Of a stretch of DNA of 64,000 bases, positions 1 to 8,786 are shown piece after piece; positions within the stretch are counted from its first letter, which is position 1; every line of letters begins with the position of its first letter. The position numbers were made by a program, and so were the translations under genes. Origin of the DNA: Candidatus Bostrichicola ureolyticus (GTDB taxonomy: Bacteria > Bacteroidota > Bacteroidia > Flavobacteriales > Blattabacteriaceae); NCBI GenBank assembly GCA_029851125.1, contig CP100319.1:263762-327761 (forward strand), read 5' to 3'. Under the pieces are notes generated by a model that saw nothing but the letters and a program-made list of their open reading frames with translations, was not told the origin of the DNA and did no database searches.

Positions 1-1
1 T

Positions 2-1342
2 ATAAATTTTGCATTATCAAAACAAATTACTTTAATCATTGCATTAGATTGCGGAATTAATAATTTATCAGAAATAAATTATGCTAAAAAACATGGAATT
101 GATTTTATTATATGTGATCATCATTTACCTGAAATAAAAAATATAAATGCTTATGCAGTGCTTAATCCAAAATATAATGATTGTCAATATCCATTTAAAG
201 AATTAAGTGGATGTGGTATTGGTTTTAAATTAATTCATGGATTAGCTAATATATTAAATATAAATAAAGAAAATGTTTATCTATATTTAGATCTTGTCAC
301 TTTGAGTATTGCTGCAGACGTTGTACCTGTTATTAATGAAAATCGTATAATATCATTTTATGGTCTTAAAAAACTAAATACAAATCCTTTTATAGGTATT
401 AGGATAATTGTTAAAAAAATAAAAAATACTATTGATATGTCTGATATTGTCTATAAAATAGCTCCTAAAATTAATGCTGCTGGTCGTATTAAACATGCTA
501 ATATTGCTGTTGAATTATTGCTTTCAAAAAAAACAGAAGAAATAAAAAAACTATATAAAGAAATTATTGAATTGAATAATTCAAGAAAAAATATTGATAG
601 TATGGTCACTCAAGAAGCTTTAGAACTTATTAAGTTACATAAAGAAGAAAACAAATATACTACAATAGTTTATAAACCTAATTGGCATAAAGGAGTTTTA
701 GGTATTGTAGCATCTCGTCTTATTGAAAAATATTATCGTCCTACATTAATATTTACAGCAACAAATAATGGCAAAAAATTAGTAGCTTCAGCGCGTTCTG
801 TTATTGGATTTGATATTTATAATGCTATTAAAAAATGTTCAAAATATATAGACTATTTCGGAGGACATAAATATGCTGCAGGTATTACTATAGATTATTC
901 AGTTTTTCCTATTTTTAAGTCTATATTTGAAAATATAGTAAAAAATAGTATTAATGAAAAACAACGTTATCCTAGTCTAACAATTGATTATTGCATATCC
1001 CTAAATGATATAACCCCAAAATTATTACGTATTTTAAAACAATTTTCTCCTTTTGGTCAAGACAACGGAAAACCAGTCTTTTTATCAAAAGAAGTTTTAG
1101 ATAAAGGAGGTGCTAAAGTAATAGGTAATAATCATTTAAAATTAAATGTATATCATATAGGACAAAAAAAAAGTTTAATTGCAATTGGCTTTGGATTAGG
1201 TAAATATATTGATATTGTTTTAAATAATAGATCATTTGATATTGTCTATACAATAGAAGAAATTTCTTATAAAGGTAAAAATTATACACAATTGTATATA
1301 AAGGATATAAGAGGCACCGAACGGATTCGAACCGTTGTATAA
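2..1342 (+). CDS. recJ: Single-stranded-DNA exonuclease RecJ (5' end outside window)
   Basis: RecJ degrades single-stranded DNA 5' to 3' in recombination and repair. The reading frame is open from the first bases of the window, so the N-terminus is missing; a GTG at 158 is internal. Visible motifs are DCGI and ICDHHLP (DHH family, metal site) near the left edge, APKINAAGR in the middle and the DHHA1 signature FGGHKYAAG at about 860-890. The last codons run through the 3' part of the convergent tRNA-Cys gene, so the C-terminal residues GTERIRTVV are antisense tRNA sequence. Family assignment is firm; the odd C-terminus suggests loss of an earlier stop. Confidence 0.93.
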   Translation: MNFALSKQITLIIALDCGINNLSEINYAKKHGIDFIICDHHLPEIKNINAYAVLNPKYNDCQYPFKELSGCGIGFKLIHGLANILNINKENVYLYLDLVTLSIAADVVPVINENRIISFYGLKKLNTNPFIGIRIIVKKIKNTIDMSDIVYKIAPKINAAGRIKHANIAVELLLSKKTEEIKKLYKEIIELNNSRKNIDSMVTQEALELIKLHKEENKYTTIVYKPNWHKGVLGIVASRLIEKYYRPTLIFTATNNGKKLVASARSVIGFDIYNAIKKCSKYIDYFGGHKYAAGITIDYSVFPIFKSIFENIVKNSINEKQRYPSLTIDYCISLNDITPKLLRILKQFSPFGQDNGKPVFLSKEVLDKGGAKVIGNNHLKLNVYHIGQKKSLIAIGFGLGKYIDIVLNNRSFDIVYTIEEISYKGKNYTQLYIKDIRGTERIRTVV

Positions 1343-1382
1343 GGTTTTGCAGACCTATGCCTAACCTCTCGGCCACGGTGCC
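1312..1382 (-). tRNA. trnC: tRNA-Cys (GCA)
   Basis: Read on the minus strand this folds as a 71-nt cloverleaf: acceptor stem GGCACCG/CGGTGCC, D-arm with GCC/GGC, anticodon loop CTGCAAA giving anticodon GCA, and T-arm AACGG-TTCGAAT-CCGTT. The discriminator base is T and no CCA is encoded, so the end must be added by the CCA-adding enzyme encoded at 53864-55276. Its 3' 31 nt overlap the recJ coding end. The bottom pair of the anticodon stem (T-T) appears mismatched. Confidence 0.95.
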
Positions 1383-1387
1383 TTAAT

Positions 1388-1990
1388 TTAATTTTTATTA
1401 TTTTCAAAATTTTTTGATACCTCATCCCAATTAATAACATTCCAAAATGCTTCTATATATTCATTGCGACGATTTTGATAACGAAGATAATAAGCATGTT
1501 CCCATACATCTAATGCCATTATAGGTATTCCTTCACCATACATTAATGGATTATCTTGATTAATTGTAGAATTAATTGTTAATTCATTATTAATATTTAA
1601 ATATAACCAAGCCCATCCTGACCCAAAATGTTTTATAGCAACATTAGAAAATATTTCTTTGAAATTTTCAAAAGAACCGAATTTATTATTAATATCTACA
1701 ATTAAAGAATCTGAAGGTTTGTTGTCTTTTTTATTATTGGGAGAAATAATCTTCCAGAAGAAATTATGATTATAATACCCTCCTCCATTATTGCGAATAA
1801 CAGTATTATCTATATTATTTTTTAAAATTTGTTCTATTGATTGGTCACATAAATTTAATTCTTTGATAGCATTATTCAAATTTAAAGTGTATGATGCATG
1901 ATGTTTAGTATGATGTATTTCCATAGTACTAGAATCTATATAAGGTTCTAAAGCATCATATTTATATGATAAAATAGGAAGTTTGAACAT
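1388..1990 (-). CDS. sodA: Superoxide dismutase (Mn/Fe type)
   Basis: This 200-residue cytosolic enzyme converts superoxide to hydrogen peroxide and oxygen. Metal ligands are visible at H26 (MEIHHTKHH), H75 (YYNHNFFW), D161 and H165 (LDVWEHAYY). The Gln of NQDNPLM (about residue 145) is in the place that favours manganese-type enzymes, so Mn or cambialistic use is likely. It starts with ATG, lies 5 bp from the tRNA-Cys gene and is followed upstream by a 56-bp gap. Together with the ahpC-like peroxiredoxin at 44624 it forms the visible oxidative defence. Confidence 0.95.
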   Translation of the reverse strand: MFKLPILSYKYDALEPYIDSSTMEIHHTKHHASYTLNLNNAIKELNLCDQSIEQILKNNIDNTVIRNNGGGYYNHNFFWKIISPNNKKDNKPSDSLIVDINNKFGSFENFKEIFSNVAIKHFGSGWAWLYLNINNELTINSTINQDNPLMYGEGIPIMALDVWEHAYYLRYQNRRNEYIEAFWNVINWDEVSKNFENNKN

Positions 1991-2046
1991 AATTTTATTG
2001 TATTTAGTACAAAAATAAATTAATATTTATTAATAAATAATTTTTT

Positions 2047-2658
2047 TTATTTTTTTTTAAAAAAAAATAAAAAAAATAAAATATTTATTCCTATAAATAT
2101 TGACAAATCTGCTACATTAAAAATAGGTTTAAATATTTCAAAATGTTTTCTACCAAAAAATGGAATATTTATATATGTATTAATTAATGTTAATTTAAAT
2201 ATATCTACAACACATCCTCCCATAAAAAAAGAATAACTATAACTAGGAGTAGCCAATTTAGATAATCCTGTATAACCTATCCATTTATTACATATTGGAT
2301 CATATATAGTGCCAGTATTAAATATTAAACCATATAAAGTAGAATCAATAGTATTTCCTATAGCTCCTGCCAATATTAAACTAATTGGAATTATTAATTT
2401 TTTTTTAAATTTTGTAATTTTTTTTATATTCAATAAATAAATACTAATAAATATTAAACGAATAATATTTAAAATTATTTTTCCTATATATCCTCCCAAA
2501 TTATAACCATAAGCCATTCCTGGATTTTCTATAAAAAAAATTTTTAACCATGGAAATATATATATGTTATCACCTAATTTTAAATGGGTTTTTACATATA
2601 TTTTTAAACTTTGATCTATTAAAATTATAATTAATGTAATTAATATAAATTTTTTCAA
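2047..2658 (-). CDS. lspA: Lipoprotein signal peptidase II
   Basis: LspA is an inner-membrane aspartic protease that removes signal peptides from prolipoproteins after lipidation by Lgt (62004-62840 here). The 203 residues include several hydrophobic segments, an N-terminal LIDQSLKIYVK motif, ENPGMAYG, and the two catalytic regions GNTIDS and FNVADLSIF. The start is TTG at 2658, whose first bases overlap the TGA stop of the upstream dksA-like gene (TTGA). No in-frame ATG occurs before residue 48 or so, and an AAGGA-like stretch precedes the TTG. It closes the ileS-distal minus-strand cluster. Confidence 0.93.
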   Translation of the reverse strand: MKKFILITLIIILIDQSLKIYVKTHLKLGDNIYIFPWLKIFFIENPGMAYGYNLGGYIGKIILNIIRLIFISIYLLNIKKITKFKKKLIIPISLILAGAIGNTIDSTLYGLIFNTGTIYDPICNKWIGYTGLSKLATPSYSYSFFMGGCVVDIFKLTLINTYINIPFFGRKHFEIFKPIFNVADLSIFIGINILFFLFFFKKK

Positions 2659-3050
2659 AATTTTTTTCCTTCAATCATTTGTTTACCTTCAATACTTAAA
2701 GTTGTATAAGGTATAGCTATTAAACGTTCTTTAGGTATAATATTTCCTGTTATACTACAAATTCCATAATCTGGTCTTTTGACTCTAAGTAAAGCATTTT
2801 CTAAATTAGTAATAAGTTTTTGTATATGTGATATTAATTGTGCATTTTGTTCTTTGCTTAAAGTTTCTGCTCCTTCTTCAAAAACTTTAAATGTAGGAGA
2901 TGTATCATCAGTACCATTATTTTGATCATTTACAAATGATTCTTTTAAAAATGATAAATCTTTTTTTGCTTTTTCAAGTTTATCTAAAATTAATTTTTCA
3001 AATTCTTCTCTTTCTTTTATTGAATAACCAATTTTTTTATTTATTGTCAT
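2655..3050 (-). CDS. TraR/DksA-family protein
   Basis: This 131-residue protein has an N-terminal coiled-coil region (residues about 10-85) and a C-terminal DksA-type finger region with YGICSITG, IPKERL and TTLSIEG. DksA/TraR proteins bind the RNA polymerase secondary channel and modulate transcription, often with ppGpp. Only one cysteine of the usual four-cysteine zinc finger remains, so zinc binding is unlikely; related Bacteroidota proteins also vary here. ATG start; the gene overlaps the end of ileS by 14 bp and lspA by 4 bp, giving the order ileS-dksA-lspA in one transcript. Confidence 0.8.
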   Translation of the reverse strand: MTINKKIGYSIKEREEFEKLILDKLEKAKKDLSFLKESFVNDQNNGTDDTSPTFKVFEEGAETLSKEQNAQLISHIQKLITNLENALLRVKRPDYGICSITGNIIPKERLIAIPYTTLSIEGKQMIEGKKF

Positions 3051-6000
3051 ATTTTTTAATATAAATATATATATGATAACCTGCTAAATTAATTATTTTA
3101 TTAATATTATTAAAATTTTGAAATGATAAATTTAATGCCATAGTTTCTTCACAAATATAATTTTGATGTTCTATAATTATATTATAAAATAATTGTGATT
3201 CACATTTTAAAAAAATTAATATTTTATCAGTTACTTCTAATTTATTTTTTTTTCTTAATTTTTGTATTAAACTAATAAAATCTCTAATTAACCCTTCTTT
3301 TTTAAGACTTTCTGTAATATGTGTATTTAAACTTAAAGTTAAATCTTTTTCAGAAATAACTAACCAATCATTTATGCCACAAGTATAAATTTCAAATTCT
3401 TCTTTTAGAAGAATAATTTTTTCACCTTGAATATCAAGTATATATTTTCCTTCTTGTTCTATTTTTAATATATCTTTTTGAGTAAAATTATTTATAGCAT
3501 TAATAACTAATTTTAATTTTTCTTTTAATCTTGATCCTAAAAGTTTAAAATTAGGTTTAATTTTTTTAATTAAAGAATTTGAATTTTCATTTTGATCTAA
3601 AAAATATATGTTTTTAACATTAACCTCTTGTTTAATTATAGATAATGTTGATTGTAACTTTTTTTTATCATTTGTGATAATTAATAATTCTTGTAAAGGT
3701 TGTCTTACTTTTATTTTTCCTTTCTTTCTTAAAGAAAATGCCATTGAAGTGACTTTTTTAGTTAAATGCATTCTATATTCTAATTCTTCATTTATAATAT
3801 TATCATTATATTTTGGAAAATAAGATAAATGAACACTTTCAAAAAGTTCTTTTTTTGTTGTATCATTTAAATCTTTATAAAGATTTTCCATAAAAAAAGG
3901 AGCAATTGGTGAAGCAATTTTAGATATAGTTAACAAACATTCATAAAGTGTTTGATATGCTGAAATTTTATCTATTGAATAATTAGTTTTCCAAAAACGA
4001 CGACGACATAAACGTATATACCAATTACTTAAATTATCTATTACAAAGTTCATTATTGATCTCGCTGCTAAAGTAGGATTATAATTAGTATAATAATAGT
4101 CAACTTTTTTTATTAAAGAATTTAATTCTGAAAGTATCCAACAATCAATTTCTGGTCTATCATTTATATTAATATATTTTTCTTGATATTTAAATCCGTC
4201 AATATTAGCATATACTGCAAAAAAAATATATGTATTATAAAGTGTACCAAAAAATTTTCGTTTTATTTCTTCAATACCTTCGATATCAAATTTTAAATTT
4301 TCACCAGGTTGAGTATTAGATATCATATACCAACGAACTGTATCGGCTCCAAAATTATCTAAAATTTCGAAAGGATTTATTGTATTGCCTTTGCTTTTAG
4401 ACATTTTATGTCCTTTTTTATCTAAAACTATTCCATTAGATATAACATTTTTATATGCGATTGAATCGAATAACATACATGATATAGCATGAAGTGTATA
4501 AAACCAACCACGTGTTTGATCTACACCTTCTGCAACAAGATCAGCAGGAAAATATTTTTTATTATCAATAAAATTTTTATTTTCAAATGGATAATGCCAT
4601 TGTGCATATGGCATAGCTCCAGAATCAAACCATACATCTATTAAATCAGGTTCTCTTTTCATAATACTTCCAGAATCAGATACTAATATAATTTGATCTA
4701 CAATCTGTTTATGCAAATCTATTTTATTATAATTTTCATTACTCATATTTCCTATTACAAAATCTTTAAAAGGATTTTCTTTCATAAATCCTTTTTTAAT
4801 AGATTTTTTTATTTCCATAATTAATTCTTCTATAGATCCTATAATTAGGAGTTCATTATTATTAGATTTCCATATTGGTAATGGTATTCCCCAATATCTA
4901 GAACGAGATAGATTCCAATCATTAATATTTTTTAACCAATTATTAAATCGTTTTTCTCCAGTTACTTTGGGAGTCCAATTAATCATTTTATTTAATTCAA
5001 CCAATCTATTTTTTAGATTTGTAGTTTTAATTATCCAAGAATCTAATGGATAATATAAAATTGGTTTTTCTGTACGCCAACAATGTGGATAAGCATGAGT
5101 ATATTTTTCTATTTTAAACGCTTTATTATTTTTTTTCAAAAGAATAGCAATATCTTCATCTACTGAATTTTTAGGTATTTCATTATTATTTCTATAATAT
5201 TCATTTTTAACGTATCTTCCAGCGAAATTGTTTTTTATAGATTTTAAAAATCTACCTTGTAAATCTACTAAAGGAACAATTTCTTTTTTTTCATTTATTA
5301 TTAACATAGGTGGAATTCCATATTTTTTAGCGATTAAAGCATCATCCAAACCAAATGTTGGTGCAATATGTACAATACCAGTTCCTTCATTGGTCTTTAT
5401 AAAATCTCCATGAATAATTTGAAATGCATTTTCTACATCTTTATATGGTAAAGCCCAATTTAATAATTGTTCATACCTACTACCTATTATTTTATTACCT
5501 TTAAATTCTAGTAAAGTAAAATAAGGTATATTTAAATTTTTTTCTACTAATTGTTTAGCTAAAATAATATTAATTTTAGGATTATAAGTAGATATTAATT
5601 GATAATCAATGTACTTATTTATAGCTAAAGCAGTATTAGATGGTATAGTCCATGGTGTAGTAGTCCAAACTAAAAAATAAATATCTCCTTTAATTGATTG
5701 AAATTCAATAGGAAGACTTTCTTTGATAGCTTTGAATTGAACAGTTATTGTTAGATCTGTTATATTCTTATAAGCACCTGGCATATTTAATTCATGTGAA
5801 CTTAAACTAGTACCTGCTGAAGGAGAATATGGTTGAATTGTATAATCTTTATATAACAATTTTTTTTTATATAATTCTTTTATAGACCACCAAATACTTT
5901 CTATATATTTAGTTTCATATGTTATATATGGATTTTTAAGATCTATCCAATAACCTAATTTTTTAGTTAGTTCATTCCAAACATTTGTATAACGCATTAC

Positions 6001-6366
6001 TGATGATTTACAAATATTATTATATTCTTTTATGCTAATTTTATTGCCAATATCTTCTTTATTTATACCTAATTTATATTCTACATTAAGTTCTATAGGC
6101 AATCCATGAGTATCCCAACCAGCTTTACGTTTTACTTGTTTACCTTTTAAAGTGAAAAATCTACAAAAAATATCTTTAATAGTTCTTCCCATAACATGGT
6201 GAATACCTGGTTTGCCATTAGCAGATGGAGGACCTTCATAAAAAATATAAGCAGATGAAGATTTTCTAGATGAAATACTTTTTTCAAAAATATTTTTTTT
6301 AATCCAAAAATCTATTATATTATTAATAATTTTTTCGAAATTTAATTCTTTATATATTTTAAACAT
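3037..6366 (-). CDS. ileS: Isoleucyl-tRNA synthetase
   Basis: This 1109-residue class I synthetase charges tRNA-Ile. The HIGH-type motif is PGIHH at residues 53-57 within GPPSANGKPGIHH, and KMSKSKGN lies near residue 655. The connective editing domain (around residues 200-430) with TTTPWTIPSN and the large C-terminal anticodon-binding region are present. Length is normal for the Bacteroidota/eukaryote-like IleRS type. ATG start lies 1 bp after the stop of the TPR-like gene, so the five genes from the esterase to lspA probably form one operon. Confidence 0.97.
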   Translation of the reverse strand: MFKIYKELNFEKIINNIIDFWIKKNIFEKSISSRKSSSAYIFYEGPPSANGKPGIHHVMGRTIKDIFCRFFTLKGKQVKRKAGWDTHGLPIELNVEYKLGINKEDIGNKISIKEYNNICKSSVMRYTNVWNELTKKLGYWIDLKNPYITYETKYIESIWWSIKELYKKKLLYKDYTIQPYSPSAGTSLSSHELNMPGAYKNITDLTITVQFKAIKESLPIEFQSIKGDIYFLVWTTTPWTIPSNTALAINKYIDYQLISTYNPKINIILAKQLVEKNLNIPYFTLLEFKGNKIIGSRYEQLLNWALPYKDVENAFQIIHGDFIKTNEGTGIVHIAPTFGLDDALIAKKYGIPPMLIINEKKEIVPLVDLQGRFLKSIKNNFAGRYVKNEYYRNNNEIPKNSVDEDIAILLKKNNKAFKIEKYTHAYPHCWRTEKPILYYPLDSWIIKTTNLKNRLVELNKMINWTPKVTGEKRFNNWLKNINDWNLSRSRYWGIPLPIWKSNNNELLIIGSIEELIMEIKKSIKKGFMKENPFKDFVIGNMSNENYNKIDLHKQIVDQIILVSDSGSIMKREPDLIDVWFDSGAMPYAQWHYPFENKNFIDNKKYFPADLVAEGVDQTRGWFYTLHAISCMLFDSIAYKNVISNGIVLDKKGHKMSKSKGNTINPFEILDNFGADTVRWYMISNTQPGENLKFDIEGIEEIKRKFFGTLYNTYIFFAVYANIDGFKYQEKYININDRPEIDCWILSELNSLIKKVDYYYTNYNPTLAARSIMNFVIDNLSNWYIRLCRRRFWKTNYSIDKISAYQTLYECLLTISKIASPIAPFFMENLYKDLNDTTKKELFESVHLSYFPKYNDNIINEELEYRMHLTKKVTSMAFSLRKKGKIKVRQPLQELLIITNDKKKLQSTLSIIKQEVNVKNIYFLDQNENSNSLIKKIKPNFKLLGSRLKEKLKLVINAINNFTQKDILKIEQEGKYILDIQGEKIILLKEEFEIYTCGINDWLVISEKDLTLSLNTHITESLKKEGLIRDFISLIQKLRKKNKLEVTDKILIFLKCESQLFYNIIIEHQNYICEETMALNLSFQNFNNINKIINLAGYHIYIYIKKYDNK

Positions 6367-6367
6367 A

Positions 6368-6898
6368 CTATCTATTATAGTATTTATATTGTTTAATCAT
6401 TTTTTTTACTATTTCTATTTCTTTATTTAATAATCCATGTTTATCATTTTTTTTCACCTCTAATAATAAATTAGATGCATAATTTTTGTTTCCTTTTATT
6501 ATAGATGCTATAGCTATATTTAATTGGGCTATTGCTATATTGTGTTTAAAATAAAGTCCAATTGATAGAGCTTTTTGCATAAAATATTCTGATTTATCAA
6601 AATTTATATTTGAATAAATTAATCCATTTAAAAAATAAAAATATGCTTTTTGATTTTTTGTAAGTTGTAAATCAGGATTTTTAATAAAACGTAACCATTT
6701 TTTTGCATTTTCTATATCTTTTTCTTTTAGTTTAAAAAAGGCTAATAAAAGAAACTCATTTTGGAAAAATAAAAAAATAAAAATCGAACTTAATAAAAGT
6801 AATAATATACTAATTATAGTTGTTTTTATAATAAAAAAACTATATATAGCAATAATTAAAATTATTAATGATATATATAATTTGATATATTTATTCAT
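6368..6898 (-). CDS. Putative membrane protein with TPR-like helices
   Basis: I do not recognise a named family. The 176-residue protein has one or two N-terminal hydrophobic segments (residues about 8-52, almost only I, L, F, S) followed by a soluble helical part. That part contains patterns resembling tetratricopeptide repeats (AYFYFLNGLIYSNINFDKSE and IAIAQLNIAIASIIKGN), suggesting a membrane-anchored protein-protein interaction module. It overlaps the esterase gene by 8 bp and precedes ileS by 1 bp, so it is co-transcribed with them. Function unknown. Confidence 0.6.
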   Translation of the reverse strand: MNKYIKLYISLIILIIAIYSFFIIKTTIISILLLLLSSIFIFLFFQNEFLLLAFFKLKEKDIENAKKWLRFIKNPDLQLTKNQKAYFYFLNGLIYSNINFDKSEYFMQKALSIGLYFKHNIAIAQLNIAIASIIKGNKNYASNLLLEVKKNDKHGLLNKEIEIVKKMIKQYKYYNR

Positions 6899-7523
6899 AT
6901 TTTTCTTTTACCCATTTAGTTAAATCATAATAATTATCATAATTCAAATTATGTTCTGCTTCATATTCTCTATAATAATAATTAATATTATAATTGTCTA
7001 ATATTATAGGACCTTGTTTTGCCCATTCTATAGGTATTATAGAATCATTTTTTCCATGAGAAATAAAAAAATCTAATGTTTTATAATTTTCTTTTTTTGT
7101 ATTAGGTAATAAATTTGTATCAGGAAATCCACTTAATATGATTATTTTTTTTATTATTTCAGGATAATGTAAGGCAATAGCATAACTTAAAATAGCTCCT
7201 TGACTAAATCCACATAACCATATGTTATTTTTATTTAAATTATAAAATAATATAGAGTCATGAATAAATTTAATTATTTCTTTAATTGATTTAATAGCTT
7301 GTGAAGTATTATATATTTTTATATCATTATAAATATTATACCAACAAAAACCGATATCATTCAAATTATGGAATGCACGTAAACTAATAAAAAAAAAATA
7401 TTGTGGTAATTCTTTTGTCAAAGAAAAAAAATCATTTTCATTTCCACCATATCCATGTAATAATAGAAATAATGGTGGATTCTTTTTTTTTATTAAAGGT
7501 TGTTTAGTTATATGTTTTAGCAT
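6891..7523 (-). CDS. Alpha/beta-hydrolase, phospholipase/carboxylesterase type
   Basis: This 210-residue protein belongs to the small serine-hydrolase group that includes phospholipase/carboxylesterases. The oxyanion region LLLHGYGGNENDF, nucleophile elbow GFSQGA (Ser), aspartate in SHGKNDSIIP and histidine in EAEHNL form a complete catalytic triad. There is no signal peptide, so it is cytosolic; the substrate cannot be predicted. ATG start, divergent from sucC across a 76-bp AT-rich gap that must carry both promoters. First gene of the esterase-TPR-ileS-dksA-lspA run. Confidence 0.83.
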   Translation of the reverse strand: MLKHITKQPLIKKKNPPLFLLLHGYGGNENDFFSLTKELPQYFFFISLRAFHNLNDIGFCWYNIYNDIKIYNTSQAIKSIKEIIKFIHDSILFYNLNKNNIWLCGFSQGAILSYAIALHYPEIIKKIIILSGFPDTNLLPNTKKENYKTLDFFISHGKNDSIIPIEWAKQGPIILDNYNINYYYREYEAEHNLNYDNYYDLTKWVKEKYE

Positions 7524-7599
7524 AAAAAATTATAAATAATTTAAATAAATATATAAAATCTTCTTTTATATTATTAATTATTATAAATAATATGATTAT

Positions 7600-8784
7600 A
7601 TGAATTTACATGAATATCAAAGTAAGGAAATATTAAAATCTTTTGGAATCAAAGTACCTCGTTATGTTATAGTTGATGATATAGAAAATTCAATAGAATT
7701 AGCTAAAAAATTACATAAAGAAACAGATACTAAATGTTTTATTATAAAAGCTCAAATTCACGCTGGAGGAAGAGGAATAGGTGGAGGTATAAAAATAGCA
7801 AAATCTTTAAAAGAAGTTAAAGAAAAAGTATCTAAAATATTAGGAAGGCATTTAATTACTCCACAAACTACTAAAGAAGGAAAATTAGTTAATAAAGTTA
7901 TGATTGCAGAAGATATTTATTATGAAGGTAAATATGAAATAAAAGAATATTATATATCTATATTATTTGATAGAATCAAAAACAAAAATATTATTATATA
8001 TTCAAATGAAGGTGGAATAGATATTGAGCATATAGCTAAAAATAATCCTAATAAAATATTATATGAAGAAATAGATTCATATGGACTTCAATCTTTTCAA
8101 GCTAGAAAAATTGCATTTAATTTAAAATTAAATGGACAATCTTTTAATGAATTCATAGAATTTCTATATTCTTTATATAGAGCATATATTAAATCTGATG
8201 CTACTCTTTTGGAAATTAATCCTTTATTAAAAACTTCAGATAATCATATTGTTGCTGTTGATGCTAAAATAATTATTGATGATAATGCATTATTTCGTCA
8301 TAATGATTATTTATCTATGCGTGATCTTAAAGAAGAAAATCCCATTGAAGTAGAAGCTTCTAAATTTGGATTAAAGTTTATAAAACTTACAGGTAATGTT
8401 GCATGTGTAGTTAATGGTGCTGGTTTGGCTATGGCAACTATGGATATGATTAAATTATATGGAGGTGATCCAGCTAATTTTTTAGATATTGGTGGAAATG
8501 CTGATAAGAAATGTATTGAAATAGCTTTTAATATTATTTTAAATGATAAAAATGTAAAAATAATATTTGTTAATATTTTTGGTGGAATTGTACGTTGTGA
8601 TATAGTATCACTAGGTATTATTAATGCTTGTAAAAAAAATAAAATATTAAAACCAATAGTTATTCGTTTTAATGGTACTAATTATGAATTAGCAATAAAT
8701 ATGATTAATAAAAATTTATTAAAAAATATTTATTATGCTAATTCTTTAAAAGAAGCAATGGAAAATATTAAGTCTTTATTATAA
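7600..8784 (+). CDS. sucC: Succinyl-CoA ligase, beta subunit
   Basis: SucC carries the ATP-grasp nucleotide site and, with SucD (43697-44575), makes succinate from succinyl-CoA with ATP or GTP formation in the TCA cycle. The 394-residue length is normal. Signatures are MNLHEYQSKEIL at the start, AQIHAGGRG in the ATP-grasp fold, GLAMATMD, FLDIGGNAD and NIFGGIVRCD near the C-terminus. The alpha and beta genes are separated by 35 kb, unlike the usual sucCD operon. It is followed 2 bp later by dnaX. Confidence 0.97.
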   Translation: MNLHEYQSKEILKSFGIKVPRYVIVDDIENSIELAKKLHKETDTKCFIIKAQIHAGGRGIGGGIKIAKSLKEVKEKVSKILGRHLITPQTTKEGKLVNKVMIAEDIYYEGKYEIKEYYISILFDRIKNKNIIIYSNEGGIDIEHIAKNNPNKILYEEIDSYGLQSFQARKIAFNLKLNGQSFNEFIEFLYSLYRAYIKSDATLLEINPLLKTSDNHIVAVDAKIIIDDNALFRHNDYLSMRDLKEENPIEVEASKFGLKFIKLTGNVACVVNGAGLAMATMDMIKLYGGDPANFLDIGGNADKKCIEIAFNIILNDKNVKIIFVNIFGGIVRCDIVSLGIINACKKNKILKPIVIRFNGTNYELAINMINKNLLKNIYYANSLKEAMENIKSLL

Positions 8785-8786
8785 AT

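Noticed and set aside
1113-1376. Minus-strand ORF of 87 codons over the recJ end
   Set aside because: It is the reverse of recJ and runs through the tRNA-Cys gene; composition is of low complexity.
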